Assembly (NCBI GenBank): GCA_039621445.1
Contig: CP154955.1
Coordinates: forward strand, 372,001-436,000
DNA: 64,000 nt
Direction of reading: 5' to 3'
Origin: Euglena gracilis
Lineage: Eukaryota > Euglenida > Euglenophyceae > Euglenales
In this document: in pieces, positions 22,835 through 33,525 of the stretch
Position numbering within the stretch: position 1 is the stretch's first letter
How the letters are laid out: each line of letters begins with the position of its first letter
Notes under the pieces: generated by a model
Told to the model about the DNA's origin: nothing
Databases searched by the model: none
What the model saw: the letters and a program-made list of their open reading frames with translations, nothing else
Translations under genes and position numbers: made by a program

Positions 22835-23160
22835 GTGAAAGAAAGGCTGCAGAAATGTGAGAGGGAACACGACAGATACGTCTCGACTGACACCATGTGT
22901 TGCTCCCCGGACGACGCTGTTTTTCAGCGTGCTTTTTTTGGCGAAAAAAAAAGAGGTTCAAAGGTTTTCGGCAAAGAAACACATTTTCGACACGCTTTTT
23001 GTTTGCCCCCCCAGGAGACACATTGCAGCAAATATCTGCAGCTTTGATGGCTTTTGTCGCGGAACAGCTGTCCGCAGCCACAGCCACAGCTGCAAGAGGA
23101 CATGATGACCAAAGCTGGCACTTCGTTTTCCACGAAGTCAGAAGAATAAAAGTGTCATGA
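22835..23160 (+). other. Unrecognised coding-like stretch upstream of the RLE retrotransposon
   Basis: Two overlapping plus-strand frames (22835-23047 and 22897-23160) have mixed, non-repetitive composition, with charged segments such as EREHDRYVSTD and an alanine-rich helix-like segment ending in WHFVFHEVRRIKVS. The last 113 bases are also at 1-113 in copy A. No family is recognised. It could be a fragment of the flanking element or of a host gene, or chance. Confidence 0.2.
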
Positions 23161-23343
23161 CAGTGAGTTATTCCCATCCCCTCTATGAGCTCGGGGAGGT
23201 CCGAATCCAATGCGTCCGAATCCATCGCCATCACGGTACAGAACCTGGTCAGGAAGCTGGACCCCAGGGGGAACTGGGCGGTCCTTCAGGTAGATCTGAA
23301 GAACGCCTTCAATACCCTCGACCGCACCGTCATGCTCCAAGGG

Positions 23344-23732
23344 GGTGTCTGGGACGCGGGGGGGGGGGGGGGGGGGGGGGGGGGGGAGGGGGGGGGGGGG
23401 GACGCGGGGGAGACACCATTTTTGGGACGGTGAAATTAGGAATTTGCTGCGAGAAATTTTTAGCCAAATTAGGATTCTACCACAACAAATTAGGACAAAC
23501 CCACCCCAAATTAGGAATCACCCACCACAAGTTAGGAATCACCCACAGTTGAAAAGCGCGGGTGTGCGCGTCTGCGCCTCTTGGGGGGTGTCCCCCCCGC
23601 GCCCCCCCCCACGTCCCCCCCCGCGTCCCCCGCGCATCCCACTTTGGAACCAAATTTTTGTTCTCGAGACAGCCAAATTTAGAAGGCTGATTCCTAATTT
23701 CAGGCAAATTTGAGGTTGGTGATTCCTAATTC
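23344..23732. mobile_element. G-run insertion splitting RT motifs A and B (copy B)
   Basis: Same insertion as at 294-682, in the duplicated element. The G tract is longer and purer here (about 23359-23410), showing that the homopolymer part is unstable or poorly resolved. The rest, including the ATTAGGAAT repeats, is nearly identical. Confidence 0.5.
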
Positions 23733-25343
23733 TATTTGCGGTTCGCGTATGGCCAACTGGCGCACTTGTTCAGCGAGGGGCGAGTGATGTCGTCCACAAG
23801 GGGCACGCACCAAGGCTGCCCTCTGGGGCCCATTGGCTTCGCGGTTGGGCTACACACCATAGCCGAAACAATCGGACAACAGGCCGAACTGCTCTGGTCC
23901 TCCTGGTACCTCGACGACGGGATACTGATCAGCGAACCTCTGGTGTTGCAGAAGTGCCTGGATTTTCTCCGCGTTGAAGGCGAACGCACCGGGGTCCAAC
24001 TGAACCTGGCCAAGTGTGTGGCCTGGGGCCCTGCCGCCGGCGCCATCCCAGACCGGGAGCACCTTCAACATGTGCCCTGGGCCGACGACTCCGGCATCAC
24101 CATGCTCGGCTGCCCGGTTGACTTTCCAACCACAACAGGCCACACATCAGCGGCCTGGGTGGAGGCTACAGCCAAAATTGTGAAAGCCGCAGACTTGGTC
24201 ACCTCAGTAACAGACCCCCAGCTCGCTCACCACCTCCTTCGGTCTTGCCTGGGTGGCTGTAAGGTCAACCACCTCCTGCGGGCATCCGACTCCTACGAGG
24301 CTCAGGGGGAGGTCACTCGATGCGGGGAAACTATTTTCGGTGCCTTTGAAGACATCCTCGGACAGGCGCTCAGCGCGGAACAACGACAACAAGCGGCCCT
24401 ACCCCTCTCCAACGGGGGATGCGGGCTCCGCATCCCAGCTGCCTGCCAGGGCGCTGCCCGCACCGCGGCTTTGTGCCAGTACTACACCCACGGACACAAA
24501 AAATTCGCATGCCCCGCATACGCAGCAGCCCCGTCTGCCAGACTTTGCTAGCAGCCCACCAATGACCTCTCCTTCGCGCTAGGGCCCCAGCACCCCGAGA
24601 GCCAACGGCTACTTACCACTGCGTCCTTCGCCTCCGGAAATGACCTTCGCAGCCGGTGGTGGCAAACCCAGCTGTCTCGCACCACGGTGGATGGCCTTCT
24701 GAACCAAATCCCACCAAGAGACCAAGCCCGCCTAATGGAACAGGCGCATGGCATCGGTCACGGATGGATGGCTGTGGCACCCCACGAGGCCCTCCGCACG
24801 ACAATCAACGCGGCAGACTACCGCCTCGGGCTGAAGTGGTGGCTGGGATTGCCCCTAGCAGACTCAGCCGGACATGCGCGGGCTGCCAGAACGTCACTAA
24901 CGTGCACGGCGACCACGAGATGTGCTGCATCCGGAACAACTTCGCCAACAGACACAACGCCGTCCAAGACGCTCTGTTTAACCTTCTGTCCACAAACGGC
25001 CAAAGTGTCCAACGCGAAGTTCCGGTGCCCAACCAACCGGACACCTCTCTACGGCCGACCGACCTGTTGCTCGCCACATGGCAGGATGGTAAGCCAACGG
25101 CCATAGACATCACCGTCGCGCACGGCTGGCAAGCAGCGGAGAGGAGCGGCTGCAGGGAGCGCTAGAGGACCTTTCTTAAACGACAAGAGCAGGCAAAGCA
25201 CACCAAGTACGGCATCCCATGTCGCAACGGCGGCTGGTCGTTCGCCACGCTAGCCATGGGCACGTGGGGTGAACTGGGCCCGGAGAGCACCAAGCTACTT
25301 GCCAGGATGATGAAGCGGACCACCGCCTGGGATCAGGGCGATA

Positions 25344-25549
25344 ACGTGACCCCCCCAAATTGGCACCCCCCCCCGGGAGCGTTTTGACCCCCCTGGCGAC
25401 AATTGGGGGGGGTGACACTTAGGGGGGGGGGGTTACTCAATTTACCCTACCCGTCAATGGGTCCATGGGTAACCCCCCCCCTAATTGTCGCCCCCAAGGG
25501 GGGGGGCGACAATTAGGGGGGTGACATATAGGAGGGGGGGGTGTCACGT
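25344..25549. mobile_element. Short TIR element with TA duplication (copy B)
   Basis: Same insertion at the same site in copy B, flanked by TA at 25342-25343 and 25550-25551. It differs from copy A only in homopolymer lengths and a few substitutions, so it predates the duplication or haplotype split. Confidence 0.75.
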
Positions 25550-25814
25550 TATACGCTCCGCACGACAGGCTGAAAGCTATCAGCTGCTGGCGTTGGCCCT
25601 GTTCGGCCAAGTGGCACAGATGCTGCGCCCCAAGCACTTCCTTCGTTGAGCACCCTGGCTAACACCAACTGAAACGTGGCACTCCCGTCTATTGAAGTCC
25701 GCCCCAACGCGCCCGAAGCACGGCAGGAGTCGGACCCGAAACAACGCCGAAGGGACGACACCCTGCAACCTCGGTCCATCATACTACGAAGAGGCACGCC
25801 CCCAGTGCTGCCCC

Positions 25815-27847
25815 ATGATGGCCATCATGACACATGATGCGCCGGTCGGGCCGCCGGGCCGTCGGCCGGGCCGCCGGGCCGCCGGCCGGGCCGGGCCGGG
25901 CCGGGCCGGGCCGGGCCGGCTGCCGGGCCGCCGGGCCGCTGGCCGGGCCGGGCTGCCGGCCGGGCCGAGCCGCCGGCCGGGCCGGGCAGCCGGGCCGCCG
26001 GGGTGGTCTCCCAAAGAGCTCAGCTCTACGTCACACCCTGGTCGCTAAGCTCTTATCTCTTTAGAGTAAGAGCAAAGCTTACCACCGGGGCTGGAGGGGG
26101 GGTCAGACCCCCCAACCCCCCCCCCCCCCCCCCCCACCCCCCCCCTGGGTAGGTCCGGACACCCGAGGATTATCGATGTGATTGGATTTCCTGGCCCCCA
26201 AACTGAATAGCCTATAGGTTAGGGGACGATCCCTAGTTTCTCCAGAGCCCTTAGGTTACCCGCAACTCCCCGCCAGTCCAGAGATGTGGCCCGAGCAAAA
26301 AAAGGTGTCTACCGTTTTTATTTCGGGGAAATTGCAAGGTCATTTTGGGGTCAGCAGCTGCATCAGGAATGCGGTGTGGTTGAGGCCTTGCTAATTTGTT
26401 ACAAATCTCCAACACAAATGCCATGAACCACAGAGAAGGAATGGCAGGGATTGGGCCCACCATCTGGTCCGGGAAGAGGTCGTGGCAGATGTGGAACTGC
26501 AGCATTGCCAAGCACAGGTTGGAGGTGGAGCAATTTTGGGTGGTGAGCAAAAATCCATCTGACTAACAAACTCGTCCAGCAAAATGACCTCTTCTCGGTC
26601 ATAGTCATCGAACAACACGGTTCCACGTGATCCATCACCCATGAGTGGGTCATCGACATCGTCCGGACCGAAGACGACACAGGCCATTCTGGTCTTCCCT
26701 GTCCCAGCGTCACCATACAGAACTACACCTTGTGCTTCCCAATTTTCCTAGAGAGCAACTTCAGCCAGTGCCTCTTGGATGACGGGTGAATGCTTGGAAG
26801 TGATCCTGCAACAGCTCCTCCATTTTAGCATTGTGCTTGACCTCTTCCAAGTCTGTACCCTTGCCTTGTGAGGGCGTGTGAAAATCTTCTGAGACCTCGG
26901 CATTGGGTCATCCCCTTCGGGATCAAAACTGATTGACAAAGCGGGATTGCACTGCCACCGCTTCTTCTCCATCTCCTGCCTGCGGTCGCGCACCTGTTAT
27001 GGGCATGCATCTCTCTAATATTGCTAAAAAAAAAGACAGAAAATCAAAAAAAGATGCATGTACGTGTCAGCACTTCAGCGGCTGGGAGCAGGCTCTTTCG
27101 GCAAAACAAAAAATGTGGAAAAAGAAACCTGGTTGGCCTTTTGACCAGCGTCTCCTCCGCGGCCTTCTTTCGGACAGACACAGCAGAAAACAAGAGCTGT
27201 GGAGGAAAAAAATGCAAAGCACCAAGAGGCAAGAGCCGACTGAATGCAGATGTCAATTGCATCAGAGGGGGCCAGAGCAAGGCACATGCACAAAAAATAT
27301 GCATGTCTGGGAATGCTGTGGAATGCTTGATTATACCTTTCCAGAAAGCATGCAAATCAGGTATTGGGGTGGAAACTTTGTGGACTTGTCACCAAAACAA
27401 CAAGCACCAAAAGTAAACATCTTAGGTTTCCTCAAAAACTGGATTAAAAAAAACATTTTTTTCAGAAAAAACTGCAAAAAAAACTGCAAAAAACTGCAAA
27501 AAACTGCAAAAAGCCCAAAACGTGAAAACTGCAAAAAAAAACTGCAAAAACTGCACGGTGCATATTTTCCACCCCCCTGCCGGCGGCCCGGCCCGGCCCG
27601 GCCGGACGGCGGCTCCCGGCGGACCGCGCCATCACCGCCCGGAACGGCGGCCTGGCACGGCCGGCGGCCCGGCGGCCCGGGGCCGGAGGACGTTGGCGGC
27701 CCGGCCCGGCCAGCAGCCCCTGGCGGCCCGCGCCCGGACAGGCCAGCGCACCCGCTGGGGCGGCGTCCCCCCCCCCCCGCCGGCGGCCCGGCGGGCCGGC
27801 GGCCCGACCGGCGCATCATGTTCATCATGTGTAATGATGGCCATCAT
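25815..27847. mobile_element. Foldback-like element with GC-rich inverted arms (copy B)
   Basis: Duplicate of 2768-4749. The right GC arm (about 27570-27815) differs noticeably from copy A in repeat order, while the core is almost identical. That pattern is expected if the GC repeats mutate by slippage or are hard to sequence. Confidence 0.6.
26251..26993 (-). pseudogene. Rep-like superfamily 3 helicase fragment (copy B)
   Basis: Same fragment as at 3198-3940 with the same Walker A and B motifs and the same frame break after Walker B. Because both copies share the lesions, the loss of function preceded the duplication or haplotype divergence. Confidence 0.5.
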
Positions 27848-28425
27848 GGGTCATGATGGCCATCATGGGTCATAATGGCCATCGTGGCTCATGATGGCCA
27901 TCGTTGGTCATGATGGCCATCATGGGTCATGATGGCCATCATGGGTCATGATGGCCATCATGTGGCATGATGGCGAACGTTGGTCATGATGGACATCATT
28001 GGTCAGGATGTCCATCATGGGTCATGATGGCCAGCATGGGTCATGATGGCCATCATTGGTCATGATGGCCATCATTGGTCATGATGGCCATTATGCGTCA
28101 TGATGGCCATCCTTGGTCATGATGGCATCATTGGTCATGATGGCCATCATGCGTCATGATGGCCATCCTTGGTCATGATGGGCATCATGGGTCATGATGG
28201 CCATCATTGGTCATGATGGCCATCATTGGTCATGATGGCCATCATTGGTCATGATGGCCATCATGGGTCATGGTGGCCATCATTGGTCCATGATGGCCAT
28301 CATTGGTCATGATGGCCATCATTGGTCATGATGGCCATCATGGGTCATGATGGCCATGGGTCATGATGCGCATCATGGGCCAATGATGTGCATCATGACC
28401 ATGATGGCCATAATGGGCTGGGGGG
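27822..28425. repeat. 19-20 bp satellite built on a palindrome (copy B)
   Basis: Same satellite as 4717-5320. The order of variant units differs from copy A in the first half and is alike in the second half. Confidence 0.95.
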
Positions 28426-28529
28426 TCGAAAACCGCCAATTTTCGGCTCGAAAACACTTTTTCCGGGTTCAGGAAGGCAAAGAACATGCTTTTGGGCCAA
28501 AAAAAATTTCGTTTTTTTTCGACTTTTTG

Positions 28530-28960
28530 GCCCGAAAATGGCTAAGTCGGACAGTGGAAAAAGTGTACAAAATGGCCCAAATTGGCGGAAAATGGACAGA
28601 ACTCGGGCTGGGCAGGGAGTTGCGGGGAAATCAAAATACCAGCAAATAGGGCGTTCCAAGGGCTTCAATTTAGGTCCTCGGACATTTTTTTCAACTCCCC
28701 TCCATTTTGGAGATATTTTGCAAAAACTGGTTTTTTGGCCCGTTTTGGGCTCCAAATGGCAGAGTGCCCCCATGGCGAAACCACAAAACGGCCATATCTC
28801 GGCCCAGGCGGGGAGTTGGCCCAAACCGCGCATACCGATCGATCGGGCGTCCCAAAGTTGTGGAATGAGGTCCTCTTTACTTTTTCTCAACTCCGCAGCG
28901 TTTTCGAGATATTTCGAATTTTTCAATTTTTTGACCCCAAAAATGACCCCTTTTTGGCAG
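28530..28960 (-). repeat. Dispersed degenerate repeat (minus orientation)
   Basis: Copy B counterpart of 5440-5676, with one further unit (28767-28960) that copy A lacks because of the gap. It includes GGCCATATCTCGGCCCAGGC on the plus strand. Confidence 0.7.
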
Positions 28961-29764
28961 AGTCCCCCCCCTCACCAGCCCTACCCCAGCCCTCACGAGG
29001 ACCCTGGCCTTTACATGGCCGATCGCGGGTTCACCTAACCTTCTCACCCCCGGACCATGGGCTCAGCCCATTTGTACATAACCTGTACCTCGGATTGTCA
29101 AATCCAGTAGGCAGTGCCACTGCTCGGTGGACTCGGTTCGCCCCACCACCGCTGCTTCCGGCAGAGCAAAATCAAGCAGCCCGGCGACCCAGCAAACACA
29201 CACCAGAGACAAACACGCCCCGCCTGGCAAAAAACCAACACACACCCCGCCGCTTAATATATAGAAAGTGGGTTTGGCCCACTTTCTTCTGACCACTAAC
29301 CACCAACAAAGAGCCGTACCACGCAGTGTACAATACCGGCAGTATAACCTACCCGCGACCTGTGGCGGCACAGGAAGTCACAAGGGGGTTCCTCTTGTGG
29401 CGAGGGCCAAAAGAGACGATACCCTGGGCCCAAGCTGTGCTACCCGCCGTGAAATAAAATTGTGTCCCCGGCGAAGATAAGCTTTGCTAATTTTTCATTT
29501 GACCTTCTCTCCCACAACCGCACAATCACACTCACATTCTTTCGTCTGCAACATTTACACGCCCTCTTTGTCCCTTTGGACATGTTGTACATAGAACGCC
29601 CCACTGAGTCTCCTTGGGACGATGTGGAATGTACATTTATTACCCGCCGGAGCACCATGTACATAAACGGTGCACGCCGGTTATATATGTGAACTTGTAC
29701 AAAGGCTTGGTGAAGCAGGTGTTGGGTGAAAAACAAGGTTGGACAAGGCAACACCTGGTAGGAG
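28961..29764. other. Non-coding stretch with a hairpin
   Basis: No gene is recognised. AGAAAGTGGG-TTTGG-CCCACTTTCT (29263-29287) is a perfect 10-bp stem with a five-base loop, immediately after the TATA-like TTAATATATA. It could be part of a small RNA gene or a transcript end, but nothing else supports either. Confidence 0.35.
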
Positions 29765-30429
29765 ACCCCGACCCCAGTCTGAAGGGGGCTCAGCCGAGCA
29801 ACTTGATCTTTGGCGGCTCCTGTGTGAAGGAGTGCTTTCCCCACCAATCGGCGAAGGGTTTCGCCCACTGTGATGGGCCGGACGCCGTCGTCCTTTTTCC
29901 GCAGGGGGGTCAGGTTTGCGGAGCACCAGCTGGGGGCGTGTTCCGGGGGCAGGTTGCCTTCTACCCATGCGGAAGCCAGTTGGCCTCGTGCCGTCAGAAG
30001 GCGGGCGCCGTGGCCAGGGCGGCGGATGGCATCCTGCAAGTGGCATGGGCGCAGTCCAGAGGGGCCGGGAGACGATATGCGCGGGAAGCGGAGGATGGCC
30101 TCACGCAGGAGTTCCTCCCACCGAATGCGTTGACCGTCTGGGAAAGGTGGCAGCTTCCGAGGTAGGTTGTTGGGATTGACCGGCCGGCCCACTGGGTGCA
30201 GCTCTTGTAGTTTGGCCCAGACCGCAGGGTCGCTGGAACGATGTGTTCCCTCGGACAGCAGGACCTGCAAGGCTTTGGCCGGGGCTCCTTCCCCGACCAG
30301 CGTGCGTGCCCGCCGGAGCACGGCGTCAGGCACGGACGAGGGTTCGGTTCGCGCCTTCTTGGCTGTGCGTGTCTCGACGGACGAGGCGAGCAAGCTCGTG
30401 GCAGTCCGAAGCTCTGTCATCAGTGTCAA
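29765..30429 (-). pseudogene. RLE-type retrotransposon: N-terminal reverse transcriptase region (5' half)
   Basis: An open minus-strand frame with the region that precedes RT motif A in RLE-type elements: SSPGPSGLRPCHLQDAI, then NLTPLRKKDDGVRPITVGET and LRRLVGKALL, ending in SPLQTGVGV. After that (about 29764 downward) similarity to RT stops abruptly, just before motif A should come. The missing remainder is what the plus-strand fragments at 138 and 23185 begin with. Upstream in the same orientation are further pieces of the same element (30566-37880). Confidence 0.8.
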
Positions 30430-30432
30430 GTA

Positions 30433-30565
30433 ACGTGAACCCCCCCCCCCTATTTGTCACCCCCCCCCCCCTAGGGGTAAATTGAGTAACCCCCCCCCCT
30501 AATTGTCCCCCCCATAATAGTCGCCGGGGTCAAAACGCTCCCGGGGGTGCCATATAGGGCCCCCC
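30433..30565 (-). mobile_element. Third copy of the ACGTGA TIR element, minus orientation
   Basis: Read on the minus strand it contains GGCACCCCCGGGAGCGTTTTGACC, then GACAATTAGGGGGGGGGTTACTCAATTTACCC, in the same order as the element at 2299-2502, and ends in TTCACGT followed by TA. The other end is altered and its limit is approximate. It lies within the retroelement coding region. Confidence 0.7.
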
Positions 30566-30890
30566 CCTCCGGCCCGCCTTCCCGTCCCTGCGTCAGAAGT
30601 CGGTGGGCGCCCTGCCCCGGCCCCAAGTCCTTCGGGAAGGGGACGGTGGCCGTCCCCCAGCCAGCCTGTGGTGCTGTGGTGGAGGCCATGGGCCGCTGCC
30701 GCCGCAGTGTGTGGCCAACGTCGAAACGCAGCCGGCCGGTCAGGGGGTCACGTTATTGGCCCTGTATGAACAACTGCATTCGCCTGTTGATGGCGGTGGA
30801 GACATCCTCCGCCGCCTCGCGGCTGCTGCTTGGGACAGTGCGCAGGACCATTTTGGGGAAGGCCATGCTGGCAAACAGGCTGTCGCTGTT
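30566..30890 (-). pseudogene. Retroelement polyprotein segment of unknown function
   Basis: The minus-strand frame SDSLFASMAFPKMVLRTVP, with a following segment VSTAINRRMQLF, continues in phase from 31145 once the intervening element is removed. A TAA (30753-30755) then interrupts it, and the same frame goes on (LTGRLRFDVGHTLRRQRP) to the next insertion. Composition resembles a gag-like or linker region between the 2A motifs and RT. No family recognised. Confidence 0.5.
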
Positions 30891-31144
30891 GGGGGGTTGG
30901 TACGCCGTGGCGAGGGGGTCCGAATAGGGGGGGGGGGGGGGGGGGAAGGGCGTGGAGAGGGGGTCGGCGAGGAGGGGGGGGGAGGGGTGTACCATGGTCG
31001 CCAACAAAATTTTCGTTCAAAAAATCGCGAAAATCGCCGGTGGCGTGGCGAGGGGGTCCGGCTAGGGGGGGGGGGGGGGGGGGGGAAAAATGCGGGGGGA
31101 GGCCGTGGGGGGGGGGGGGGGGGGGAGGGGTGTACCAACCCCCC
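30891..31144. mobile_element. TTGGTAC-family TIR element, short form
   Basis: A 254-bp insertion with ends GGGGGGTTGGTAC and GTACCAACCCCCC, flanked by GTT on both sides (30888-30890, 31145-31147). Long G runs and a GTGGCGAGGGGGTCCG motif (two copies) fill the interior. Removal with one GTT restores the reading frame of the minus-strand retroelement (VDKPN to SDSLFA). Confidence 0.75.
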
Positions 31145-31698
31145 GTTGGGTTTGTCGACGTACTCGGTGACAATGTCAGCGATGGTCTCCGTCACATCGC
31201 GTTGGTTCGCGGCTGGAACGTGGAGAATGGTGTTGGCCCGGCAGAGGAGGATGTCCTGCAAATTGGCCGGCTGCGGCGGAATAATGAGGCGCGGGGCGCG
31301 GCCTTGTCAAAGGTCTGAGCCGTTGCCGTTGGGGTCGACGACCATGGCCGCGGGCATGTCGTCCCCGGGATGTGCAAGGTCTGGAATAGACTCGGGCGGC
31401 GAGGCTCTTCTGGGACTGGGCGGTGCTGTGGTGCGTTTCCTACCGACGGGGGGTGCCTGTCGGCCCGCTGAGGGTCCAGGGTTGCTCTCAATATCGCCAC
31501 AAGACAGGAGACTCCCTCGCCTCGTCCTGAGGGTCCCCTGTCCGTCCACCTCTCCAGAGGAGGAGACATGGTGTCGGTCCGGGAGCGAGTGATGGGTGCG
31601 GCGTGCTGCAGAAGTGCACGGAGGTCCTGGGTAGAGGTGGATGTCGCCACAGGTCAGTAAACTTCCTCTTCCCGTCAAGGCTGAGCAGACAGAGCAGC
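31145..31698 (-). pseudogene. Retroelement polyprotein segment with two 2A-like motifs
   Basis: The frame contains GRGSLLTCGDIHLYPGP (GDI..PGP at 31622-31648) and, about 50 residues later, RRGSLLSCGDIESNPGP (31472-31498). The second fits the ribosome-skipping 2A consensus D(V/I)ExNPGP exactly; the first keeps GDI and PGP but has HLY in place of ExN. After a TGA at 31307-31309 the same frame continues with IIPPQPANLQDILL and DVTETIADIVTEYVDKPN. 2A peptides near the start of non-LTR retrotransposon ORFs are known in trypanosomes and several animals. Here they lie upstream of an RLE-type RT in the same orientation. Confidence 0.75.
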
Positions 31699-33254
31699 GG
31701 GGGGTTGGTACGCCGTGGCGAGGGGGTCCGAATAGGGGGGAGGGGGGGGGATGGCCGGAAAATGGCGTGGCGACATCGGTGTAGAAACAATTTTTTCTCG
31801 GGGGGGGCGAGATCCTGGGCCCGAAGCGAAGTTAGCGCCGACCATAAACAGAAAAATTCCAAAAATAGCACTTTTTCAAAAATTTTCAGTATATCCCACT
31901 CCCCCCTGGGGGAATCCCCCGGGGGGGGGGGGGGGGGGGGGGCTCGGCCGGACTTAAAAAAAAACTGTTAACCCCCCCAAATAATACCCCCCCCATATAA
32001 TACCCCCCATTTGCTGCCCGGGCGGCGAGACGGTTGCGCTTTTTTGAAAGAAGGCATTGAACGCGACAAAAAAATGTGTAATTTTTTTGGCATCATGGCG
32101 CAAATTCCGGGTTGACGATTTTTGTTTTTTTTAAAATAATAAAAAAAACATTTTTTTTTAAAAAAAGAAAAAGAATGTTTTTTTTTTTGTTAAAATAAAA
32201 AATTGCCTTTTTCCTTGCAAAATGGCCTTTTTTGAGGAAAAAGTTCCAAAGTCATTTTTTTGGTCATCAAAGTGACGTTTTTTTTCAGTTTTTCCAGACC
32301 CTTCATTCCTTTGTAACCATGAATTGAGGCCCGGCGCTTGCCCTGTATTTCGTGGGTGTGAACACGAAATACAGGGCGTTATTTTGGATTCACGAATACA
32401 GGCTGTATTCGTGAATAGGGTATTCACAAAATACAGGCTGTATTTTGTGAATTGGATTTTTGTGTGTGTTTAAAACAGCTCTTTGAAACTGGAAACCTCC
32501 TTGCATCACATCGTCCGAAGTGATTCAGAAAAAGAAAAAAGCAAATGCACAAAGCAAAAGAAAATTGAATGGCATAATGGCCATTATGGCATATCCGGGG
32601 TGATAAACGAAGGCGGTGCACAACTAGTGCAACGTAAGACATAAAAAAATGTTCAAAATTTTTTTCACCCAAACCCTCCATGACGGTTTTTTTTTCTTCA
32701 AAAAAAACATGTTTTTTTTGTTTCAAAGAAAAACAAGCCGTCAACCTTGCACAAATCCATCATAATTTGGAAGCTGCCAACGGGCGGCAAGCAAAAGAGA
32801 TTGCCTCCCAAAACCCGCCCCCTCCGGGCCATTTTGAATGGAACAAAAAAATCCATTGCCGCCCGAAGGGCGGCTGGACGGTAGTGCTATTTTCCCTTCA
32901 AATCCATGAGTTTTGGGCTTGGTTGGCCGCCCGAAGGGCGGCGAGACGGTAGCGATGTCTAACAGTTGGAACTCGTGTTCAAAAAAATACTAAAAAATTC
33001 GGGGGGGGCGAGAGACAACTTTTCTCGGGGGGGGGGCGAAGAAATCTGGGGGGGGCGGTCGCCCCCCCCGCCCCCCAGTTCCTACACCAATGCGTGGCGA
33101 GGGGTCTCGGATGGGGGGGGGGGAGGGTGTACCATGGTTGCACAATGAAAAATGTGTTGGGTGGCGTGGCGAGGGGGTCCGGCTAGGGGGGGGGAGGAGG
33201 TAAATGGCGTGGCGAGCCCCTCGGAGAGGGGGGGGAGGGGTGTACCAACCCCCC
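31699..33254. mobile_element. TTGGTAC-family TIR element, long form (1.56 kb)
   Basis: The ends are GGGGGGTTGGTAC and its inverse; flanks are AGCAGC at 31693-31698 and 33255-33260. Subterminal GTGGCGAGGGGGTCCG and GTGTACCATGGT motifs are shared with the short form at 30891-31144, which looks like an internal deletion derivative. The interior is AT-rich and non-coding, with TTTCTCGGGGGGGGCG phrases near both sides and three consecutive hairpins (32341-32452). Removing it with one AGCAGC joins the zinc-finger segment (HCRNSLLQSRC) to SVCSALTGRGSLL of the 2A segment in phase. Confidence 0.7.
32341..32452. other. Three consecutive hairpins
   Basis: Hairpin 1 is CCCTGTATTTCGTG with an 8-base loop (32341-32376). 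Hairpin 2 is ATTCACGAATACAG with a one-base centre (32388-32416). Hairpin 3 is ATTCACAAAATACAG with a one-base centre (32422-32452). All stems are perfect (14-15 bp) and share a TGTATT core. Confidence 0.9.
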
Positions 33255-33525
33255 AGCAGCGGGACTGCAGTAGGGAGTTGCGGCAGTGGGACGCCTCTCG
33301 GGTGATGCGGATTGTGGGTTGACGCATGACCGCCCGTATATTGCCGGCTTCGGGCAGGAGGCAACAACGTTCCCAAGGCCAGTGGGGTTCCCTGCAGAAG
33401 GGGCATGGATCCTCCGGCAGGAAATGAGGGTCCCAGAGGCCGTCACCCCATACGAATCTCCGACCACCCATTACGAGTTTGTATGGCCACCCGGGGGTGG
33501 GTTCGGCCTGGACCCATTCACACAA
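33255..33525 (-). pseudogene. Retroelement polyprotein segment, zinc-finger-like
   Basis: The frame reads MGGRRFVWGDGLWDPHFLPE, then CPFCREPHWPWERCC, then a basic/polar stretch ending HCRNSLLQSRC. Its Cys/His spacing suggests a zinc-binding module of the kind found N-terminal to the RT in RLE elements. It connects in phase, across the 31699-33254 insertion, to further CxxC residues and the 2A motifs. Exact family not recognised. Confidence 0.5.

Larger units (their letters stand above)
23185..25649 (+). pseudogene. RLE-type non-LTR retrotransposon, 3' half, copy B
   Basis: Duplicate of the element at 138-2602. Its frame is better preserved around 24290: one extra base keeps the RT thumb region open (SYEAQGEVTRCGETIFGAF) to 24551, where a TAG interrupts it; copy A has CAG at this place. 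The catalytic YLDD is at 23907-23918. Because the two copies carry different lesions, neither is a simple descendant of the other's broken form, and each may carry independent mutations or base-calling errors. The zinc-finger and RLE endonuclease segment (24656-25165) is intact in one frame, and the C-terminus ends at 25649. Confidence 0.85.
23048..28766 (+). repeat. Segmental duplication, copy B
   Basis: Second copy of the 5.7-kb block at the window start, in the same orientation, about 23 kb downstream. Sequence continues past the match on both sides. On the right, 28767 onward has no counterpart because copy A runs into the 13-N gap. The satellite inside differs in unit order and number between the copies, so it is not a byte-for-byte assembly repeat. 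Confidence 0.95.

Noticed and set aside
30603-31592. 329-residue plus-strand frame
   Set aside because: Antisense shadow of the minus-strand retroelement and glycine-rich through G runs.
23185-31700. L1-style twin priming to explain the inverted RT halves
   Set aside because: Twin priming puts the inverted 5' part directly upstream of the 3' part; here it lies downstream with kilobases between.
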